From the NCBI GenBank assembly GCA_027533385.1, contig JAPZUE010000018.1:62001-126000 (forward strand): DNA of 64,000 nucleotides. The letters run 5' to 3'. Every line of letters starts with the position of its first letter. Positions within the stretch are counted from its first letter, which is position 1. The stretch comes from Rhizobium sp. Its GTDB lineage: Bacteria > Pseudomonadota > Alphaproteobacteria > Rhizobiales > Rhizobiaceae. The notes under the pieces are model-generated. The model was not told the origin of the DNA, made no database searches, and worked only from the letters and a program-made list of their open reading frames with translations. Positions 1-8,728 of the stretch are shown here, piece by piece. Both the position numbers and the translations under genes were made by a program.

Positions 1-271
1 GACGCAGCGAAATGTCGCGCTGCTTGGCCGATGGCTTGCCGCCACGCTTGCCGGCATATTCGAGCACGGCGCCGGTTCGCGCGAGTTTGAGGCAGTCTTC
101 GTTGACGAGCGCGTCGTGCACGATGATATCGGCTTCCGACAGACCCTTGGCCGCGAGCAGCGTCAGAAGACCGGGGTCACCGGGGCCGGCACCTGCCAGC
201 CACACATGACCGGGCTCGATGGCCGGCAGGCTTGTTGGCAGGGCAAGACGCGTCGTGTCACTCATGGTCAT
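1..271 (-). CDS. cobA: uroporphyrinogen-III C-methyltransferase, N-terminal part (cut by window edge)
   Basis: SAM-dependent methylation of uroporphyrinogen III at C2 and C7, giving precorrin-2, the entry to cobalamin and sirohaem. Only the first 90 codons are in the window; the gene runs off the left edge. Visible are the glycine-rich SAM-binding loop GAGPGDPGLLTL near residue 27, VHDALV near residue 50 and YAGKRGG near residue 73, all typical of CobA/SUMT. Two in-frame ATGs (271 and 265) are possible starts. It is divergent from cbiD, with about 107 bp between the starts, so both cobalamin transcripts probably begin there. No B12 riboswitch is visible in that short gap. Confidence 0.9.
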   Translation of the reverse strand, partial: MTMSDTTRLALPTSLPAIEPGHVWLAGAGPGDPGLLTLLAAKGLSEADIIVHDALVNEDCLKLARTGAVLEYAGKRGGKPSAKQRDISLR

Positions 272-378
272 GGTCTAGGCCCCGTCCGAAGAAATTGCAA
301 TTCCGTGACGCCGCTTTCCGCAACGAAGCTGCCGTCTGCCGCCTTCCTCAATCCGGTCGGCTCGCCTATAAGCGAGCC

Positions 379-1506
379 ATGAGTGACGCCGAGCGAAATG
401 ACGCAAAGGAAGGCCAGCGGCTGGACAAGCCCGAGGGTGCGCCGCTGCGCACCGGCTGGACGACCGGCGCCTGCGCGACGGCGGCGACCAAAGCGGCTTA
501 TACGGCGCTTCTGACCGGGCATTTCCCGGATCCCGTTTCGATCACGCTTCCCAAGGGCGAAACACCCGCCTTCGCGCTGGCCCGCGAAGGCTTCAACGCA
601 GGCGGCGCCTTTGCGGGCATCGTCAAGGATGCCGGTGATGATCCGGATGTGACCCATGGTGCCACCGTAATCGCAGAGGTGACCCGCCTAGCCCCCGGAA
701 GCGGCATCCGCTTTGTGGCCGGCGACGGCGTCGGCACGGTGACCAAGGCGGGTCTCCCGATCGCGGTCGGCGAGCCCGCGATCAATCCGGTGCCGCGCGC
801 CATGATGACGGCCGAGATCGAGGCCCTGTCGGCGGCGCATCAGGTGTCACCGGATGTGGGAATCCGGATCTCGGTGCCGGGCGGTGCCGTCATCGCCGAA
901 AAGACCTGGAACCCAAGGCTCGGCATTCTCGGCGGCATCTCGATCCTCGGCACGACGGGCGTGGTGCATCCCTTTTCCTGTGCAGCCTGGATCCATTCCA
1001 TTCATCGCGGCATCGACGTGGCGCGCGCCGAGGGGCTTACCCATCTCCTCGGGGCAACGGGATCGACCTCCGAAAAGGCGGCCCAGGACTTTCACGCCTT
1101 GCCCGATGGCGCGCTGATCGACATGGGCGATTTCGCCGGCGGATTGCTCAAGTATCTGAGGGCCCACCCGGTGCCGCGCCTGACGATTGCAGGCGGTTTT
1201 GCCAAACTGTCGAAGCTTGCCCAGGGCGCGCTCGACCTGCATTCATCCCGCAGCCAGGTCGACAACGCCTTCTATCTGGCGCTGCCTCAGACGCAGTCGC
1301 TTTCTCCGGAACTGCGTCTGACAATCGAAAACGCCAATACGGCCCTTGAAGTGCTCGAGGTCCTGACGAGAGAGAAGATTGATATCGCGGCAGCCGTCGC
1401 GGAGGCCGCCAAGACAACGGCGGAAGGCGTGCTGCGCGACAGTGGGGTGACCGTCGACATCATCGTCACCAACCGCAAGGGAACGATCATTGCCCATGCG
1501 CTCTAA
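379..1506 (+). CDS. cbiD: cobalt-precorrin-5B C1-methyltransferase
   Basis: 375-aa CbiD-family enzyme that methylates C1 of the corrin precursor with SAM during cobalamin ring contraction, in the cytoplasm. The family signature RTGWTTGACATAATKAA lies at about residues 26-42, followed by the GDGVGTVTKAGL motif. The ATG at 379 is chosen over a longer frame from 232 because the extension has no family similarity and would run into the divergent cobA start. The stop overlaps the start of cobK, implying translational coupling. CbiD belongs to the early-cobalt branch, yet homologues are common in alphaproteobacteria that lack CobF, so the substrate here may be the cobalt-free precorrin. Confidence 0.92.
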   Translation: MSDAERNDAKEGQRLDKPEGAPLRTGWTTGACATAATKAAYTALLTGHFPDPVSITLPKGETPAFALAREGFNAGGAFAGIVKDAGDDPDVTHGATVIAEVTRLAPGSGIRFVAGDGVGTVTKAGLPIAVGEPAINPVPRAMMTAEIEALSAAHQVSPDVGIRISVPGGAVIAEKTWNPRLGILGGISILGTTGVVHPFSCAAWIHSIHRGIDVARAEGLTHLLGATGSTSEKAAQDFHALPDGALIDMGDFAGGLLKYLRAHPVPRLTIAGGFAKLSKLAQGALDLHSSRSQVDNAFYLALPQTQSLSPELRLTIENANTALEVLEVLTREKIDIAAAVAEAAKTTAEGVLRDSGVTVDIIVTNRKGTIIAHAL

Positions 1507-2188
1507 GGCAAAGGCAAAGCCGCAGAAGATACTGATCCTCGGCGGTACGGCGGAGGCGCGGACACTCGCCGCGGAGCTCATGGCGCAAGGCCATGCCGTG
1601 ACCACCTCGCTCGCCGGACGGACGGTTGATCCGATCCTGCCGGAAGGTGCGGTCAGGATCGGCGGCTTCGGCGGCGCAGACGGGCTTGCCGCCTATCTCC
1701 GCGATGAAGGCTTCGAGCGGATGATCGACGCCACGCATCCCTTTGCCCGGCGCATCAGCGAAAACGCCATCAAGGCGGCCGCGATTTCGGGCGTTCCACT
1801 GGAGCAGAGGCTTCGGCCACGCTGGCAGAAACTGCCGGGTGACCGATGGAGATCGGTAACCTCGCTCGACGCGGCAGCGGACGCCCTGTCCTCGGGATCG
1901 ACGGTTTTCCTGGCACTCGGGCGGCAATATCTCGACGCATTCGTCAGCCGATCCGATTGCCGCTTCATCATCCGGATGGTCGATCCACCGGAGACACGGC
2001 TTGCCTTTCCCGATCATCTCCCGGTGCTCGGCAAGCCCTCCAGTGACCCCGACCGGGAGGCTGATCTCTTCACCGCCCATGGCGTGACGCATCTCGTCTG
2101 CCGCAACTCCGGCGGCCCGGCGGGTTACGCCAAGATCATCGCGGCGCGGAAGCTCGCCTTGCCGGTGATCATGGTCGAGCGGGATTGA
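1496..2188 (+). CDS. cobK: precorrin-6A / cobalt-precorrin-6A reductase
   Basis: About 230 aa; CobK/CbiJ family, NADPH-dependent reduction of the corrin macrocycle after the C1 methylation step. The N-terminal Rossmann loop ILGGTAEAR is clear, followed by DATHPFARRISENA near residue 80 and a C-terminal VCRNSGGPAGYAKIIAA segment, all family hallmarks. The frame overlaps the end of cbiD; a TTG at 1490 and an ATG at 1496 are both possible starts and I prefer the ATG. It forms a two-gene cobalamin unit with cbiD and is convergent with the AsmA-like gene, only 12 bp from its stop codon. Confidence 0.92.
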   Translation: MRSKAKAKPQKILILGGTAEARTLAAELMAQGHAVTTSLAGRTVDPILPEGAVRIGGFGGADGLAAYLRDEGFERMIDATHPFARRISENAIKAAAISGVPLEQRLRPRWQKLPGDRWRSVTSLDAAADALSSGSTVFLALGRQYLDAFVSRSDCRFIIRMVDPPETRLAFPDHLPVLGKPSSDPDREADLFTAHGVTHLVCRNSGGPAGYAKIIAARKLALPVIMVERD

Positions 2189-2200
2189 CGGCTAGACAGA

Positions 2201-5200
2201 TCAGCGGAATTCGAAGATCTGCCGGAAGACGCCCGGTGCGATGATCGACAGCGGGTTGATGACGAGATTGGGCTTTGACGTCGCACCCGTCAGCTTGAAT
2301 GTGATGCCGAGCAATCCGCGATCGCGACCATTGCCAAGGATCGCCCCGATGACCGGCAATTCGCCGAACAGACGGTTCAGGCCATAGGCAGGCATGAAGG
2401 TGCCGGTGAGATCAATGAGGCCCGCCTTGTCGCGCACGATCCCCTGGAAGGTTGCGCCCACCTGCTCGCCACGCACGATGCCGTTTTCAACGCTCAGCGT
2501 GCCGTCGACCAGGGAAAGACGCGCAAAGGCACGCTGGAAGCGGGCGGAGCTGACGTCGATATCGCTTCGAACGGCATTGTTCAGACTGCGTCCATCGGCT
2601 CCGGTTGGCGCCGACACGATCGTCTGCAGCCGCTCTTCGTTTTCGACCTGGAAATTGCGCAGATCGAGATTGCCGCTCCAGGCGCCTTCCCGGGTTTCGG
2701 TCAGGCGCAGATTGGCAAGCCCTCCCCCCAGGCGATTATAGGTATCGAAGAAGCGCAAAACCGCGCCGGCATCGCTGGTGGTCACGGACAGCTCGCGCAA
2801 CCCCTCAGGCTGGCGCAGCTTCGCAACCAGCGCCTGGCCGCCGCCTGTCACACCGGAGAAATCGACACCGGTAACGCGCCCCTTGGCCGAGCTGTAGACG
2901 ATCGACACGCCCGCCAGCTGTTCACCACCGAAACCGATCACCCGATCAAGCCGCCCTTCGAGCGTCAGCGATGCCCGCGAGCCCTTGGCATCGCCACCGT
3001 CAGCGTCACCGGAAGGTTGCTGCAGGGTGGAGATCAGTGACCGGGCGTCAAAGGCGCTGCCATTGGCTACGACCGAATAGACACCCCGGCTCAGCCGCAC
3101 GGTCAGCGCCAACTCGTCATCCGGCGACAGCCGCACACGCGACAGATTGGCCGCGACAAGTCCCGTGTCGTCAACGGTCATCTCGCCGGATGCACCAAAG
3201 CCATCGCCGTCGAGGGTGAATCTGCGAATCAGCGACTGCTGCCCCTCTTTCGCCAGTTCGAAGGTTGCAGTTGCGCCGATCCCCTGTCCCTTCGACCAAC
3301 CGACCCAGGGGATCGTGAGTGTGGCGGACCTCAGATCGACGGAGACCGCCTGCAAATTCTCGTCGAGCCGCCGCAGCTCGAGCTTGATCGGGCCATTGAC
3401 GATCTCTCCAAGACCCGGCGCGATCTTGTCGCGGGCGGCATTGTCGAGGGTTGCCGTCACGACCTGTTCGCGCTTGACTTCGCCCTCGCCGCGACGAACC
3501 GGTTCGGTCAGATCAACCTCCATCGGCACGTCATCGATCTTCGCCGCGGCCTTCAGGACCGCCTTGTCGGGATCGACCACAAGCGTTCCCTTGACATCGG
3601 AGATCTTACGTCCGTCGAAGGGCTTGGCCACATCGACGTCATCAAGCGCGACCTCGGCATTCCAGCTCGGCTCGGGCGGCGACTGATCCGGCACGAGGCC
3701 GACGCGGATTTTCGCCTGTCCACGGACCTGTCCGGCAAAATCCGAAGGCTGAAAATCAACGACCTTCAGCGCCTCGATCGGCTTGAACGAGACCAGTTCG
3801 GCAACGGCATCGGCCGCCCCGCTGACGTCGAGTTCGAGATCGGCCATCAACGGCTTTTCATAGGCATTCTGCAGAACGAAGCGCCCCCGCTCAAGCTTGA
3901 CCATGCGTCCGGACGGGAAGAACGACCCCGCCGACCGGATATCCACGTCGACACGCTCCCCCACCATGTCGAAACGACCAAAGACATCCCGCAGCGGCGG
4001 CAGATCGCCCGTCAGGTTGAGGCGTGCGTCCTCAAGATCAAAGCCGATCTTCAGCTCATTGGCATCCAGCCGGACCGGTTTCGGATCGATCGAGAGCCGG
4101 TTCTGCGGAATGAAGACGTCAATCGTGCCTCTGGGGATCACGCCGCCAAAGATGTTTTCAAGCACCCATTGCCGGGGCTTCGAGGCGATCCAGTAGGGCC
4201 ACAGCTGCTTCACGACAGTGGTGCGCATGTTCTGCACCTCTGCATTGAAGCGAATTTCCGGCCCGGTTCCGCCGAAGCGGATGGCAAGCTTGCCCCGCAT
4301 GTTGCCGGAAGGCGTGGAGACGTCGAGCGTATCGAGCTGCAACTGGTTCTCGGCGACGAGATAGCGACCATAGCCCTTGAGATTGAAGGGAAACGGTAGC
4401 TCACCTGCAGATGGTACGTTTGCACGCCCATCGTCCACCACCAGATCAATGCCGAAGCCTTTGCCGAAGTTTGCGCCCTCAGGCAGCCGGTCAAGATCGA
4501 TCACGCCGCCCGAGAGCGGCAAGACCGTTTCGCCGAAGCGCGCCGTCGAGTCGGCAAGTTCGATCGTGTCCTTGGCGAAATCATAGGAGAGCTTGAGCTG
4601 CGCATCGCTCAGCTCCTGCCTCTGGCCATCGGAGTAGAAGCTCGCATTGCGCATGTTGATGCCAAGCGACGCATAGGGCGCCTGCCCCTGATCTGCCCGG
4701 CGCGCATTCAACAGAAGCTCCGCCGAACCATCGATCCCCTGACGAGCCTCTCCCGTGCTTGACCGGCGCAGAAGGAAGGGGGTGACCCTGATATCGGCAA
4801 CCCGCATGGTCAAGGCTGTCGCCCGCCCGTCGACATTGGTGGTCAGCGCGGTGAGTTCTGTCTGCTGTCCATTGACCGCAACCGCTCCGAAAATCGACAG
4901 GGAACCATCGTCACCGCGCTCCAGCACGATGTCGTCGATCGAGATGGTGAGCGGACGTCCGCTTGCGCTTTTCGAGGCAATCTCCAGGCCTGCAAGGCGC
5001 ATACGGTCGAGGCCGCCGCGGGAAATGAAACCCTGTAGCCGGTCGAGCTCGGCAAAGGCCTCCGCCAGCCGGACAGGCACCTGGTCAACCCGCCAGCTGG
5101 ACAGATCGACCGGCTCGCCCTCTGGCAAGACGGTCGCGTCGAGATTGATGCCTTCACTGACCACTTCCCGTATAGAAAAGCGACCGCCGAGCAGGGCGAG

Positions 5201-5620
5201 CGGCTCGAGGATGAAACGCACCGAATGCGTCAGCGCCACCTGCTGGCCACCGGCCTGTTCATGCAGCGTGACGTTGCGCGCCTCGACCGTCAGCTCCATG
5301 CCTTCGGAGAAACGCACTTCGGTGCCCCCGATTTCAGCGGTGAACTGCGGGCCGAGGGCCTGGTTGAGCACAGTCTGGGCGCGTTGCGTGAGAGCGGCAT
5401 CGAGCGTGCCGCTTTCGACCACCGCATAGACACCGAAGAAGACCACGAGCCAGAGACCGGCAAAGCCTGCCAGCACCCGGAGAAAGCGCCGAAACAGCGA
5501 GCGTTTCGGCGGCGGACAATGCACGATCAAGGGATCCTCGGCCTGGGCAGACGGAAGAGCATGCAGCGGTACGATGTCCCGCTTGCGAAACCGTAGCTTT
5601 TCGCCCCGGATCTCCGACAT
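2201..5620 (-). CDS. large AsmA-like / DUF3971 envelope protein (YhdP type)
   Basis: 1139-aa protein. The N-terminus is cytoplasmic and Arg/Lys-rich, with one membrane span (about residues 45-65, LAGFAGLWLVVFFGVYAVV). The very long periplasmic part is rich in beta strands (DUF3971 followed by AsmA-like C-terminal repeats). It ends in a VINPLSIIAPGVFRQIFEF tail, typical of the family in rhizobia. Family knowledge: AsmA/YhdP/TamB proteins bridge inner and outer membranes and help move phospholipids. The ATG at 5620 (MSEIRGEK) is preferred over the frame opening at 5716, whose extra 32 residues have no domain character. It is divergent from bcp across 122 bp containing an AT-rich TATATA stretch that could be a -10. 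Confidence 0.85.
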   Translation of the reverse strand: MSEIRGEKLRFRKRDIVPLHALPSAQAEDPLIVHCPPPKRSLFRRFLRVLAGFAGLWLVVFFGVYAVVESGTLDAALTQRAQTVLNQALGPQFTAEIGGTEVRFSEGMELTVEARNVTLHEQAGGQQVALTHSVRFILEPLALLGGRFSIREVVSEGINLDATVLPEGEPVDLSSWRVDQVPVRLAEAFAELDRLQGFISRGGLDRMRLAGLEIASKSASGRPLTISIDDIVLERGDDGSLSIFGAVAVNGQQTELTALTTNVDGRATALTMRVADIRVTPFLLRRSSTGEARQGIDGSAELLLNARRADQGQAPYASLGINMRNASFYSDGQRQELSDAQLKLSYDFAKDTIELADSTARFGETVLPLSGGVIDLDRLPEGANFGKGFGIDLVVDDGRANVPSAGELPFPFNLKGYGRYLVAENQLQLDTLDVSTPSGNMRGKLAIRFGGTGPEIRFNAEVQNMRTTVVKQLWPYWIASKPRQWVLENIFGGVIPRGTIDVFIPQNRLSIDPKPVRLDANELKIGFDLEDARLNLTGDLPPLRDVFGRFDMVGERVDVDIRSAGSFFPSGRMVKLERGRFVLQNAYEKPLMADLELDVSGAADAVAELVSFKPIEALKVVDFQPSDFAGQVRGQAKIRVGLVPDQSPPEPSWNAEVALDDVDVAKPFDGRKISDVKGTLVVDPDKAVLKAAAKIDDVPMEVDLTEPVRRGEGEVKREQVVTATLDNAARDKIAPGLGEIVNGPIKLELRRLDENLQAVSVDLRSATLTIPWVGWSKGQGIGATATFELAKEGQQSLIRRFTLDGDGFGASGEMTVDDTGLVAANLSRVRLSPDDELALTVRLSRGVYSVVANGSAFDARSLISTLQQPSGDADGGDAKGSRASLTLEGRLDRVIGFGGEQLAGVSIVYSSAKGRVTGVDFSGVTGGGQALVAKLRQPEGLRELSVTTSDAGAVLRFFDTYNRLGGGLANLRLTETREGAWSGNLDLRNFQVENEERLQTIVSAPTGADGRSLNNAVRSDIDVSSARFQRAFARLSLVDGTLSVENGIVRGEQVGATFQGIVRDKAGLIDLTGTFMPAYGLNRLFGELPVIGAILGNGRDRGLLGITFKLTGATSKPNLVINPLSIIAPGVFRQIFEFR

Positions 5621-5742
5621 ATCCTGGTGATTGTCTCCGTCGATCGATGCCGCTAACAAGTCGCTCTGGACGACTGCGGAGCGGACTATATATCGATGTC
5701 GCCCACATTCACCCACAAAACGGGCAAAAGAAAGGTTATCCC

Positions 5743-6210
5743 ATGACGGATTTGACTGCCGGGGAAAAGGCCCCCGATTTCTCCCTGCCCCGCAATGGCG
5801 GTGGCACCGTTTCGCTCTCCGATTTTGCCGGAAAACCGGTGGTTCTGTATTTCTACCCGAAGGACGACACGAGCGGCTGCACCACCGAAGCCGTCGACTT
5901 TTCAGGCCTGACCGCCGAATTCGAAAAGCTCGGCGCGACCGTCATCGGTGTCTCCCCTGATTCGGTGAAGAGCCACGACAAGTTTGCCGCCAAGCACAAC
6001 CTCTCCGTAGTGCTGGCCGCAGACGAGGAGCACAAGGCGCTCGAAGCCTATGGCGTCTGGAAGGAAAAGAGCATGTACGGCAAGACCTACATGGGCGTGG
6101 AGCGCTCGACCTTCCTGATCGACAAGTCGGGCAAGGTTGCCGAGGTCTGGCGCAAGGTGAAGGTGCCCGGCCACGCCGAAGCCGTTCTGAAGGCGGCGCA
6201 GGCCCTCTGA
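5743..6210 (+). CDS. bcp: thioredoxin-dependent peroxiredoxin, Bcp/PrxQ family, one-cysteine type
   Basis: 155-aa cytoplasmic peroxidase reducing H2O2 and organic hydroperoxides. The peroxidatic cysteine is Cys46 in PKDDTSGCTTEA. Two-cysteine Bcp proteins have a resolving cysteine five residues later; here that position is Val51, and Cys46 is the only cysteine in the protein. It must therefore be regenerated by an external thiol, as in one-Cys Bcp enzymes. The ATG at 5743 has an AAAGG-type ribosome site just upstream; longer frames lack support. The DUF455 gene follows 1 bp after the stop, so they are probably co-transcribed. Confidence 0.93.
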   Translation: MTDLTAGEKAPDFSLPRNGGGTVSLSDFAGKPVVLYFYPKDDTSGCTTEAVDFSGLTAEFEKLGATVIGVSPDSVKSHDKFAAKHNLSVVLAADEEHKALEAYGVWKEKSMYGKTYMGVERSTFLIDKSGKVAEVWRKVKVPGHAEAVLKAAQAL

Positions 6211-6211
6211 C

Positions 6212-7057
6212 ATGCCCGAAACGATGCAGCCCGAGACGGCTTTCCATTCCCTTCGCGGCGCTGCCACTCTCGCAATCCTGAGCGCCGACCTCGACGAGAA
6301 GACGGCGCTCGCTCAAACCGCAGCACTCCGCTGGCAGGAGCGACGCCTCTCCCTGCGCTCGCCGCTCGACCCGCCTTTGCCCGACAGGCCGGGCCGGCCG
6401 GCAAAACCGGAACTGGTCCCGCCCAAGGCAGTCGAGAAGCGCTCGCTCCATACACTGCCCGGCCGAATCGCACTGCTGCATGCGCTCGCCCATATCGAAC
6501 TCAATGCGGTTGACCTCGCGCTCGATATCGTCGCCCGCTTCGCAACCGAGCCGGTGCCGCATTCCTTCTTCGACGGCTGGATGAAGGTGGCCTATGAGGA
6601 AGCCAAGCATTTCAGGCTGGTGCGGAACCGGTTGAGGGTGCTGGGCGCCGATTACGGCGACATGCCCGCCCATGACGGGCTCTGGCAGGCGGCACATTCG
6701 ACGAAGAACGACCTGACCGCCCGCCTCGCCGTGGTGCCGCTGATTCTCGAAGCACGCGGCCTCGACGTCACCCCGTCCCTGCAGGAAAAGATGCGCGAAA
6801 CCGGCGACATCGAAAGCGCCGATGTGTTGAAGGTCATCTACGAAGATGAGAAGGGCCATGTTGCCGTCGGCGCGAAATGGTTTCGCTTCCTCTGCGCCCG
6901 CGAAAAGCGCGATCCTGCCAGGGCCTTCCAGGAACTGGTGCGCGCCAATTTCCGTGGCCAGCTGAAGGCGCCCTTCAACGATGTGGCGCGTGCCGAAGCG
7001 GGCCTGACGCCCTCCTTCTACCGCTCGCTGTCATCGAAGAACAACTCGTCTGTTTAG
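6212..7057 (+). CDS. DUF455 family ferritin-like protein
   Basis: 281-aa DUF455 protein. An all-helical ferritin-like fold is suggested by repeated E/H pairs: LLHALAHIELNAVDLALD near residue 90, KVAYEEAKHFRLVRNRL near residue 127 and VIYEDEKGHVAVGAKWF near residue 210. Such E..H ligands would bind a di-iron centre; some relatives resemble the tRNA hydroxylase MiaE, but the substrate of DUF455 proteins is not established. It starts 1 bp after bcp stops, which suggests a shared transcript and perhaps an oxidative or iron-related role (inference). No signal peptide; cytoplasmic. Confidence 0.85.
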   Translation: MPETMQPETAFHSLRGAATLAILSADLDEKTALAQTAALRWQERRLSLRSPLDPPLPDRPGRPAKPELVPPKAVEKRSLHTLPGRIALLHALAHIELNAVDLALDIVARFATEPVPHSFFDGWMKVAYEEAKHFRLVRNRLRVLGADYGDMPAHDGLWQAAHSTKNDLTARLAVVPLILEARGLDVTPSLQEKMRETGDIESADVLKVIYEDEKGHVAVGAKWFRFLCAREKRDPARAFQELVRANFRGQLKAPFNDVARAEAGLTPSFYRSLSSKNNSSV

Positions 7058-7074
7058 CGCGCAATTCCAAGCCC

Positions 7075-7091
7075 CTAACGCTTCATTAACC
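7075..7091 (+). promoter_or_regulatory. CtrA-like site upstream of the M23 peptidase
   Basis: CTAA, seven bases, then TTAACC: one mismatch from the alphaproteobacterial CtrA consensus TTAA-N7-TTAA(C). It lies about 85 bp before the start of the envelope peptidase gene at 7177, a sensible position for a cell-cycle controlled promoter. Recognised by eye only. Confidence 0.5.
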
Positions 7092-7176
7092 CTAATTATG
7101 CGTAATTGCAGACGGCGGATCGGACAGGCGACTCGCCGTGGCATGCATGTGCGCGGCAGTGATCTGCTCGGGATGA

Positions 7177-8499
7177 ATGGGGGTCAGCGTGACGGCGGGT
7201 TCGAACAACCAGGTCTTCGGCAAGCGCAAGGAACAGCACATCGTCATCCTGGCGAGCGGCGACCGCATCCGTCACATGACCATTCGCCCCTGGATGGTTG
7301 CCCTCAGCATCTGCTTCCTTGGCACCATGGCTATCGGCTATCTCGGCGCGACCACCTATCTGGTCCTGCGCGACAACCTGATCGGCGCGACCATGGCCCG
7401 TCAGGCTCGCATGCAACACGAATATGAAGACCGGATCGCGGCACTGCGTGCCCAGCTTGACCGCGTCACCTCCCGCCAGCTTCTCGACCAGCAGGTTGTC
7501 GAGGAAAAGGTTGAAAAGCTCCTCGAACAGCAGATGGCCCTGACTTCGCGACATGGCCGCATCGGCGCCCTGCTGCAGGCGGACGAAAGCACGGATGCCC
7601 TGCCGAGCGATGGCCCCGTCCCGGCCGACAAGCCAGTGATCGACAGCAAGGATCGCGCGTCGCTGTCCAGCGGAACAGAGGCCTTTGCCGCCCTGCTTGG
7701 TGAGGGAAGACCGGCATCGACTGCTGAAAGCGACAAGAAGCCCGAGCTTGCGCTCGGCTACGTGCCGATGACCGATGGCAATGTCGCCGATCGTGCCGAC
7801 AGACTGTTTTCCCATATGACGCTCTCTCTCAAGGAAATAGAGGCCGAACAGCTGCAGCGGATCGAGGAACTGGCAAGCGGCGCCTCCCAGACGGCAGACG
7901 AGATCGCCGCCATTTTGAAGCGTCAGGGCGTTCCGGTCGACGAGCAGGCGTCTCTGCCCGTCGCGGATGCGATCGGTGGCCCCTATCTTGCGCCGCAGGC
8001 CGACCGCGACTTCAACGCTTCGCTGAATGCCCTCGACGCGGCACTCACCCGCCTTGAGACCGTGCGCGATACCGCCAAGCGTCTTCCCTTTGCCAATCCC
8101 GCGCCAGGACAGGAGATCACCAGCCGATTCGGCAATCGCCCGGATCCCTTCTTCGGTGGCCTTGCCATGCATGCCGGGATCGACTTCCGCGCTCCGACGG
8201 GAACCGAAATCCGCTCCACCGGCGCCGGCAAGGTCGTGACGGCCAGCTTCTCCGGTGGTTACGGCAATATGGTCGAAATCGACCATGGCCTCGGCCTGTC
8301 GACCCGTTACGGCCATATGTCCCGCATCCTGGTGAGCGAAGGCGACACGGTCGAGCCGGGCCAGATCCTCGGTCTCTCGGGCTCAACCGGGCGCTCCACG
8401 GGACCCCATCTCCACTATGAGGTCCGCCGCAATGGCGACCCGGTCGATCCAATGCGCTTTCTCAACGCCGGGATGAAGCTGACGCCGCTGATCAATTGA
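7177..8499 (+). CDS. M23 (LytM-type) peptidoglycan endopeptidase, membrane-anchored, coiled coil
   Basis: 440-aa inner-membrane anchored murein hydrolase or hydrolase regulator. A basic N-terminus precedes one membrane span (about residues 42-65). Then come long coiled-coil stretches (residues about 75-125 and 220-250) and a C-terminal M23 domain (about 315-430). The zinc-site motifs are intact: HAGIDF (HxxxD) and HLHYEV (HxH), so it is probably catalytically active, unlike degenerate EnvC-type activators. The long frame opens with ATG at 7177. Upstream is a CtrA-like site. Related rhizobial proteins act in polar growth and division; that role is inferred. Confidence 0.88.
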   Translation: MGVSVTAGSNNQVFGKRKEQHIVILASGDRIRHMTIRPWMVALSICFLGTMAIGYLGATTYLVLRDNLIGATMARQARMQHEYEDRIAALRAQLDRVTSRQLLDQQVVEEKVEKLLEQQMALTSRHGRIGALLQADESTDALPSDGPVPADKPVIDSKDRASLSSGTEAFAALLGEGRPASTAESDKKPELALGYVPMTDGNVADRADRLFSHMTLSLKEIEAEQLQRIEELASGASQTADEIAAILKRQGVPVDEQASLPVADAIGGPYLAPQADRDFNASLNALDAALTRLETVRDTAKRLPFANPAPGQEITSRFGNRPDPFFGGLAMHAGIDFRAPTGTEIRSTGAGKVVTASFSGGYGNMVEIDHGLGLSTRYGHMSRILVSEGDTVEPGQILGLSGSTGRSTGPHLHYEVRRNGDPVDPMRFLNAGMKLTPLIN

Positions 8500-8728
8500 G
8501 CGAGCAGCAAGCCGATTCGGCCCAGGATTTTGGTATGCCCGACAACAGGTTTTCAGATCCATTGTAACGAGCGATGGAATTAATCGTGCTCATTAAGCCT
8601 TTGTAGGGGTAAATCCGCCCGTTTCCTTGACTTTCCGGCAGTTTCCCACTATCGCCGCAACCATTGGCGCCCGATCTCAAGGGCTTTTGAGCGATGTTCG
8701 CGAGAACAGGAACGGAAACTACTTCCCT

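Noticed and set aside
272..378. cobalamin riboswitch between cobA and cbiD
   Set aside because: The gap is only about 107 bp and no B12-box pattern can be seen.
8500..8728. small RNA or thermosensor in the helicase leader
   Set aside because: Length is suggestive but I could not find a convincing stem with promoter and terminator.
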